Origin: Elmis aenea
Lineage: Eukaryota; Arthropoda; Insecta; Coleoptera; Elmidae
Assembly: GCA_947652605.1 (NCBI GenBank)
Contig: OX393582.1
Coordinates: 8,642,544 to 8,706,543 of the forward strand
Length of the DNA stretch: 64,000 nt
Reading direction: 5' to 3'
In this document: piece after piece, positions 57,860 through 64,000 of the stretch
How positions within the stretch are numbered: the first letter of the stretch is position 1
Layout of the letters: each line of letters begins with the position of its first letter
Program-made: the position numbers and the translations under genes
Notes under the pieces: model-generated
Database searches by the model: none
Seen by the model: the letters and a program-made list of their open reading frames with translations, nothing else
Told to the model about the DNA's origin: nothing

Positions 57860-58460
57860 TGTTATTTCTTTAAAAGTGGAATACTGAGTTTCGCGCAGTT
57901 ATTAAATTCCTCACAGAACAAAGAAAAGGGTGGAAAACATGCTGTATGTAATGCAAGCAGTTTTTGAAGATGCTTTTCTGATAAAACCATGGTTTAATAG
58001 TGTTCACGTTTATTTAAACACAGTAAAGAATCATAAGAAGACGATGATCGCAGTGATAGACCGAGTGACGTAACACATGGAATGGTCATAAAGTCGAGGA
58101 TGCTGTTATGGAAAATGGTCGACTAGAGTTGAAGAAAGTGCAGAAAGCTTCCAAAAATCCAAAACAACGGCAGACAAAAGTCAGCGCAAGGTGGTAGCCG
58201 AGAAACCTAACACTGCATCAAGCAGAACACTGAGTTCAGAATGGTAAGCAGTTATTGGAGCTGTTTGGAGTACACATTATCAACAGGATTGTAACTGGAG
58301 ATTTTTACCCATTTTCTTATTTTAGAAAAGAACATTCGTGGTAAGCATTTCGCCAATGATGAGTCATTGCAAGCAAAATAAACATTTAATGGCAAATCGG
58401 AAAAGTATTTTCATAAAAGTCTAAAAAAAATATTTGAAAAATCTAACAAATACATATAAA
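57860..58460 (+). pseudogene. mariner transposase fossil with N- and C-terminal parts joined
   Basis: The N-terminal part reads MQAVFEDAFLIKPWFNSVHV, then in other frames EDDDRSDRPSD (the ED..RSGRPS linker between the two HTH units) and VEDAVMENGRLELKKVQKAS (the second HTH). The catalytic domain is absent. The C-terminus from about 58325 reads LRGKHFANDESLQAK, then FNGKSEKYFHKSLKKIFEKS and NKYI, matching L.GK.FANDEE.......YF..K...FF..G..KL..R..KCI. Frameshifts are numerous. No TIRs were found. Confidence 0.75.
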
Positions 58461-59184
58461 CATGTTTGAAGAGAATATATTAAAAATAATATTATATACT
58501 TAAATCTTTCAATCTCTCTCTAGCATATTTCGCGAATATAAAAAACACACCTCGTATATCGATTAACGCTACAGAATCCGTGAGCAATTTCCTTAATTCC
58601 ATGGTGTCACATTAAGAATGACAGATGGGTAGTTTTTGTTTTAAAGCTTTGATGAGATTTAAACTTTAGTCATTCATGAAATGCGCTCGAGGTTAAGAAA
58701 CCTTTAAAATGTGAACAATGCCATTTGAACATCAAATAAATACAAACGTTTTGTTTTTCTTAAAAAATACCGTTAGAGAATTTCAACAGGAATCAGAATC
58801 TGCTCTTTTTTAAACCTCACATGCCATTACAGGTTACAAAAAAAATCGCTTAAAGTATTTGTAACACTTCAAACACTAGCAGCATGTAGAAAATTTATCA
58901 AAGTTATAAAAACAATACACCGAACGAATGTTAATAATTTTGCCGAATAGCATTCTGTGCAACGAAGAAGTCGGCTGTTATGGCATTTTGGGAAGGTGAA
59001 TGCTTAAGCCTTTATGACTTTTTTTAAATGTTGTTTTTATTAGCTAACATGCTCTTAAAAATAATAGCGGAGGTCACGAGCAAACAATTGAATAATAACG
59101 AAAAGCAATCTTAAACAATACAAGGGTTACACTGGGTGTATTCGGAATACACAAGACAAAACAATAACCAGAATACGCGCATGT
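58461..59184. other. no recognised feature
   Basis: AT-rich DNA with no supported signal. Confidence 0.5.
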
Positions 59185-59400
59185 AAAAGTCAGGTGACTA
59201 CGATGAATGCTCGATTACTTGATCCTTTTGAGCCAAAAACTGGATAGTTGGAGATGCCGTATGAGAAGATGTGTTATCCTGATGAAGAATAATTTCCTTC
59301 TTTGGAACTGTACTTCAGGCAAACATTTTATTGGTGTACAATTTCGCTGTTAACTGTCTTCCGAGAATACAGCTTAATTGCATGACCAGGCACGTATTCC
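59140..59400 (-). pseudogene. mariner transposase catalytic-domain fragment
   Basis: The minus strand gives KTVNSEIVHQ, then EIILHQDNTSSHTASPTIQF, then LAQKDQVIEHSS and, after a stop, SPDFYMRVFWLL. This matches HHDNASSHTA......FLAEK....IEHPPYSPDLAPCDFWLF. The second catalytic Asp (QDN) is present. The third block is degraded to FYMRVFWL, so its Asp is lost. A GC-rich hairpin at 59443 interrupts the upstream side. The N-terminal part is not visible. Confidence 0.7.
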
Positions 59401-59442
59401 TAAAGAAAACTGCTCGTTGTTTTTTGGTCAGGGGCCGGGGGT

Positions 59443-59465
59443 GCCAGGGTGCGAAGCACCCTGGC
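59443..59465. repeat. short perfect GC-rich hairpin
   Basis: GCCAGGGTGC and its exact inverse GCACCCTGGC enclose a GAA loop. The loop context GCGAAGC recalls the core of the 40453 palindrome (GCGCGAAGCGCC in reverse). Confidence 0.75.
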
Positions 59466-59769
59466 GCGGTCAATCAAGGGGCGCATGCAGCGAGATAAAA
59501 TTGTGCCTTTATGTTTCCATGCAAAAGCGATAGGAGGTCGAAGGAATCCAACGGGGTTTTCCTTAAAAATAATTTGCTTGAATACGATACGAGCTGAACT
59601 AAAGGAATAGCACTTGCACTCAGGGTAACCAAGTGAATTGTGGCTTGAATCGCCAAAAAAGCGCGCTTAAGTAGCCAACAGAGGAGGCCGATTTAACCAA
59701 AAGACCAAAAACATAAACATAATTCAACTAAATTCAACAAAATTAGAATTACGAGTAAACATAACATAC
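59466..59769. other. no recognised feature
   Basis: Mixed composition with no supported signal. Confidence 0.4.
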
Positions 59770-60039
59770 CATGCTGCGCAAAAGTATGGAAACAGACAGA
59801 TATTATTGAAGATTTACAATAAAATTTGGTATCTGACCGTTATCGTATGTTCCAGATTTGATGAAAAATTGCGATATCTCGGAAAATATCAATTTTAGTT
59901 ATAAAACAGGCTGATTGTTTTTTAAGGACAATTAAATTTTCTATGAGACTAAGAAAATTTAGGGTAATATATTTAAAGAAAAATGAGTTTCTATATGTTT
60001 AAAGTTTCACTATTTTGACCAAGTGTAAAAAGCGCTCTG
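59770..60039. repeat. degraded TIR element, relative of 54641
   Basis: It starts CATGCTGCGCAAAAGTATGG and shares about 100 bases with 54641-54740. A possible right end is GCGCTCTG followed by TA at about 60032-60041. Confidence 0.5.
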
Positions 60040-61840
60040 TATAATATTTTAAAAATTTAAAAATGGGTTAATTAATTCATTGTCAATCTAAAATTCAATC
60101 GTAGACTTATCGCCATCTAGCGGAAATTTATGTCGAAAAGTTCCCGATATTTCAACAGGCGTCTGAACTCCGAACTAGATTTACTACTACATAAAAGTAA
60201 AATGACAATGTCAATTTTCATTTATAATACGCTTGCGCTTGCGAATAACACTAACTTCTCTCTATTCTTTATCGAATGTTGCCAATTGTACATTTTTATT
60301 CGTGACATTAAAAATACGGATTTAGTGCGCCAGAAATGAGTTTGCACCCCGGCGATTAATATCAACGGTGCGCCACTGCTTTTGGTCTTTGTCAAATTGG
60401 TCGTGGAGGATTGTTGTTGTATCTAAGGATTCAGTTAAGATTGGATGTCTATGAAGTTATCTACTAAAGAGTTGATTATTTGATATTCAATTCCAAAGTT
60501 CAATGTTTCTTGTATTAGCTTAGGATTTTTTTTTCAAAATATTACAGTATCGCTTTCTTATTGAGACCACTGTAAAATGTTAACATTTCATTTTTTGACA
60601 CAGTGATTTTTGTTCTTACGCGCATGATAAAGCCTTGGTTTCGAAAAGATCGGCTAATTTTGCTAAATTGAAACAGGTTTTAGCCAAGATATTATTTATG
60701 GCAACTGTATCTATGTCATAATATTAGAAATACCATAAAAAATATATTTTAATAAATAAGAATATTCAGTTTCTGTTCCACATTACTGCATCGACTTAAA
60801 AAAAAACTTCATTATAGTTGCAGACTATGTCGGCAATGCAAAAATAAAGTGTGTTAACAAGCCCCTTATACACTTAAGTAATAATCGGTTTGAGAACCGC
60901 TAATAAATCAAATAAATTGAAATCTGTGTCAGATAATTTCCTCAATAACGAAAATACTCGCGCGAGACGGATTCATTTTTATTTTTAACTAATTAATGAT
61001 TTGAATAGTTGTTCTTGTAGTTGAAAATAAAAACCGTATTAGTTTACTCTACGTATCAAGTCGTTTAAATATTATTGTGCTGCTTATTTTATGAGTGGAT
61101 TGCACATTAAAAAAAAGATATTAAGGCCGAGACTAAACAAACCAAATTATAAAGTACTTGAAAGATACAAAACCTTAAAATTCTGTTTGTTTTTCAAGAT
61201 TAATCTAAACTTGTCTAACAATAATATACATTTCAAAGAACTCAAAAGAACATAATTTAAAAAAGTAAGCAAAGCAAACGTTTGCATTTCATCTCAATGC
61301 GTTGACAAGAAGAGCTGCATTTTTATTTTGCTTTTACCAAGAAATATATTAAGCATAATAAATTCATTTATGCAACATGATATGGGGTTCTTTTAAAGAT
61401 TTTCACCGCAAGGTTCCTATACCAAGGTACGCCTACACTATGAGGACACAGCAGTGCAATTATTTTAAATTAAATGATTTAAAAACAGATATTATCTCGT
61501 ACTCTTCTCGTTTAAGATTAACCCAATACCAGGTGGGCGCCTTCAGACTATAATTTTTTCCTTATCGACTTCTTTCAACTTTTTATCTTCTATTACATTT
61601 TCATATTTGAATGGTGATATTCCTCGTTTGATTTTTCTTTGTATTGCCGGTTTAATACTTTTGCCAGCTTGCATGTTTTGTTCATCCGACGTTCGACATA
61701 ATTGTAATATATTAATGTTAGAGAAGTTGCAAAATTTGAACCCACCAAAAATTCTGATTTTAAAAAAACCAACATGGGTCGCACTTTTCAGCTCCTTATG
61801 AAGGTGGGAGATTATTAAAAATATTACTATGGAAAACCTT
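60040..61840. other. no recognised feature
   Basis: AT-rich DNA. Short frames at 60130-60339 and 61593-61801 show no family resemblance. Confidence 0.5.
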
Positions 61841-62193
61841 TTAACCCTAGAAGCCCAATCATATTTTTGAGGCTATAAAGCCCAATCATACGTCAAAACG
61901 ACGTACAATTATAAAAGAGCTCTATCTAAATAAACTTTACTGCAAATACTAGTTTTTTGTATGGTTTATGTGAAATACTTTCTATGTAAATAAAAAAACA
62001 GAAATTTAGAAAAAATATTGTTTATTTAAACTCTGAAATGTTCACTTTAATTAAACATACAAAAAATGGCACGAAAACTGAGATCCTTGTAATTTTTTCT
62101 TATGTACTACAAATTGTTTACAAAAATCAACTATTTATATTTTTTTATGAAAAACGAATCAACTTTTATCAAACATAAATCAGTTAAGTCAAA
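61841..62193. mobile_element. piggyBac-like left terminus
   Basis: TTAA is followed by CCCTAGAAGCCCAATC, which matches, as I recall it, the TIR of moth piggyBac-like elements. A subterminal block AAGCCCAATCATACGTCAAA with ACGACGT follows at 61878-61910. A similar block, AAGCCCAAAAATACGTCATT with ACGACGT, lies at 63553-63585, after the mariner insertion. No right TTAA end was found and no transposase motif is clear. Confidence 0.5.
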
Positions 62194-62195
62194 TA

Positions 62196-63514
62196 CAGGG
62201 TGGGGTAGAATGACCTCCTCGATTTGTGAGGGGCGTGGTTAGAAGCGGAGTGGGGGTACAGCAATGACGAGTGCACGAAATGACAGCTGTCATCTTGCCA
62301 TTTGCGGCTCACATCATGGCTTGGTCGGGAATACATCGCGCTTTTGTTGTCGAGGAATTTATTCAAAACGGCGTTTCGCCGATATTGACGCAGCGTGCTT
62401 TCGCATTCGTTTCGTTCTCGGCCGACACGATCCCGTTCCCGATAAAAAAACAATTCGTATTTGGGTGTCAAACTTCAGGCAAACAGGTTCAGCATTAAAA
62501 CGACCATCTACTGGCCGTCCTCGGAGTGTAACAGGACCAGAAAATATGGCTGCTGTGAGAGCTTCGATTGAACAATCTCCACAGCATTCTGCACGGAAAC
62601 ATGCCGCTGCCCTACAGTTATCTAATCGAAGTCTTCGGATAATTTTGCAACGAGATCTTAATATGCACCCTTACAAAATTGCAATTGCACAAGAACTGAG
62701 TGAAAGAGATTGGGAAACCCGTACAACTATGTGTCGAGAACTTCGAAACCTGCCTCGCAGAAATGTTTTGCTCTTTACGGACGAAGCACACTTCCATCTT
62801 GCAGGTACGGTCAATAAACAAAATTTACGTTATTGGGCAGAAAATAACCCTCGGGAACTTCACCAACGACCACTCCACAGCCCTAAGGTTACAGTATGGT
62901 GTGCCGTTTTTGAGTTCGGTGTATTGGGTCCATATTTTTTTGAAGAAAACGGTGTTACAATAACAGTGACTTCTGATCGGTATTGTGCAATGCTCGAGAA
63001 CTTCTGCGTCCTAGATTGGGTGATCTTTTTAATGAACATGGACAGGGGATTGTGTGGTTCCAACAAGACGGTGCGACAGCCCACACATATCGCCGTTCAC
63101 TCGGAATTCTAAGAGAAATGTTTCCTGGGCATGTTATCTCCTTGCGTGGTGACATCGGGTGGCCCTCTCGTTCTCCCGATTTGACCCCGTGCGATTTTTT
63201 TCTCTGGGGCTACCTGAAATCCAAGGTATACCAACATCGTCCTCAAACTTTGGAGGTCCTTAGGGAGATAATTACCCAAGAAGTTGCTGCTATTCCACCC
63301 GAAATGACCCGCAGGGTCCTGCAAAACTATCAGGAGAGACTAAATCAGTGTATCGAAAATGGAGGTCGACACTTGAGTGATGTCATTTTTAAATAACGTT
63401 AATCTAAAACTGCATTATGTGTACTATTCAGAAATATATACGTTTTTTTTGTAGCTTTCTTGGTATGGTTTTTATTAGCTTCCCAAATCGGGGAGGTCAT
63501 TCCGCCCCACCCTG
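62196..63514 (+). mobile_element. DD41D mariner-like element, near full length
   Basis: CAGGGTGGGGTAGAATGACC at the left. The right end in reverse reads CAGGGTGGGGCGGAATGACC. The TIR continues through TCC(T/C)CGATTT, with TA on both sides. The 1319-bp element holds one transposase gene and little else. Confidence 0.92.
62271..63396 (+). pseudogene. mariner-like transposase (DD41D), all catalytic Asp kept, two frameshifts
   Basis: The N-terminus at about 62280 reads TAVILPFAAHIMAWSGIHRA then FVVEEFIQNG, a start I recognise from a common insect mariner family. A frameshift near 62400 leads to RIRFVLGRHDPVPDKKTIRI (first HTH) and TGRPRSVTGPENMAAVRASI (linker and second HTH). The first Asp is in LLFTDEAHF (62780). 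A second frameshift near 63000 precedes VWFQQDGATAH (Asp at 63067) and RSPDLTPCDFFLWG (Asp at 63193). The spacing is 41, so DD41D. It ends HLSDVIFK with TAA at 63394. All catalytic residues are present, so this is among the youngest transposases here, but the two frameshifts prevent full-length translation. Confidence 0.9.
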
Positions 63515-63516
63515 TA

Positions 63517-64000
63517 TAATTCAGAAAATTCGAAAAGTGCAAAAGTTAACAAAGCCCAAAAATACGTCATTACGACGTGAACATTGCGATAACAACAAAA
63601 TGGCGGCACTTATCAAAGCGAGACTGCTGTCTCCTGTTAGTTCTGGGCATGTACCTAGTTGGCTCGGATGCTCACGGCGATCTAAGCAAGCATGCGAAAG
63701 AGATCGCGAATATGTGTTATACCGCTTCCCTTTAGGGTGGTGTTACTCCGAAGGGAGACGTCTAAAGAAAAAAATTATATAAAAGACCCCCTTAATTTTT
63801 GATAAGGCATCACCTCCCGAAACTTTTTGCAATACTTAAGAAACAGTCAAAGTTTCTACGTTCGAAAAATCAGTGACTTAATCCTAGGTATATTGAACTA
63901 AAAGCATCCAAAAATTCTACGTCTTTCAAACTATTTCATATTATTTATTGTTGAAGTAAGGAGGTATTAAAAAGATTCGATCTAGACTAGTAGTTTGGTA
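63517..64000. other. region after the mariner element
   Basis: It contains the second AAGCCCAA...ACGACGT block (63553-63585), then AAAATGGCGGCACTTATC and a moderately GC-rich stretch to about 63770 with no recognised product. It may be the continuation of the piggyBac-like element interrupted by the mariner. Confidence 0.4.

Noticed and set aside
62184..62471. 95-codon minus-strand frame and other frames over 62.2-63.4 kb
   Set aside because: Shadows of the DD41D transposase and its TIR.
1..64000. Integrated viral sequence, CRISPR array or bacterial gene cluster
   Set aside because: No viral capsid, envelope or polymerase motif other than LINE reverse transcriptase was seen, and there are no spaced short direct repeats of CRISPR form and no compact co-directional genes.

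Overview
This is an AT-rich eukaryotic nuclear window with no operons, no prokaryotic genes, no rRNA or tRNA gene and no CRISPR array. The mobile elements point to an insect, plausibly a beetle or another large-genome species: TA-flanked mariner/Tc1/Tigger elements, TTAA-flanked piggyBac-like ends, hAT elements with 8-bp target duplications, and LINE tails of types common in insect genomes. The taxon is inferred from repeats alone and is not certain. No complete host gene is visible. The only host-like coding signals are two short candidate exons (about 46315-46647 and 48465-48635, + strand) and two GC-rich islands (about 4960-5130 and 56570-56770) that could be promoters or first exons. The window is best read as intergenic or long-intron DNA.

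Layout. 1-5 kb: a LINE fragment, half of a foldback MITE, and a Tigger-like element nested inside another foldback MITE. 6.16-8.95 kb: a tandem satellite of about 150 bp x about 18.5 units. 9.5 kb: a hAT MITE with an intact 8-bp target duplication. 11-13.3 kb: LINE tails on both strands and a fossil of an uncharacterised multicopy protein family. 14.18-15.81 kb: a TIR element with a 6-bp target duplication that carries a broken gene of the insect family with DGCGGQNKN and FPVVGHSF-type motifs; this is the most unusual object here. 16.5-18.6 kb: a mariner fossil, then a Tc1 element nested in a MITE. 19.3-21.2 kb: small MITEs, a long-TIR mariner fragment and a short-motif repeat. 22.4-24.6 kb: two hAT copies. 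26 kb: a Tigger fossil. 28.7-29.7 kb: a piggyBac-like element. 29.8-32.0 kb: a mariner-like element with TIRs of about 497 bp. 35.1-37.0 kb: a Tigger element carrying two nested MITEs. 37.0-38.3 kb: jockey LINE and mariner fossils. 39.3-41.1 kb: a rearranged copy of the long-TIR mariner carrying a large GC-cored palindrome. 41.6-44.7 kb: a LINE tail and two foldback elements. 48.7-50.8 kb: LINE fragments, a foldback MITE and a hAT MITE. 52-60 kb: scattered repeats and four mariner fossils. 61.8-63.6 kb: a piggyBac-like terminus and a near-intact DD41D mariner.

Most elements are dead: transposases carry frameshifts, stops or missing catalytic residues, and several kept only their N-terminal DNA-binding part plus their C-terminus. 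Repeated nesting gives a relative insertion order. All calls rest on reading motifs, terminal repeats and target duplications by eye; no database search was run.
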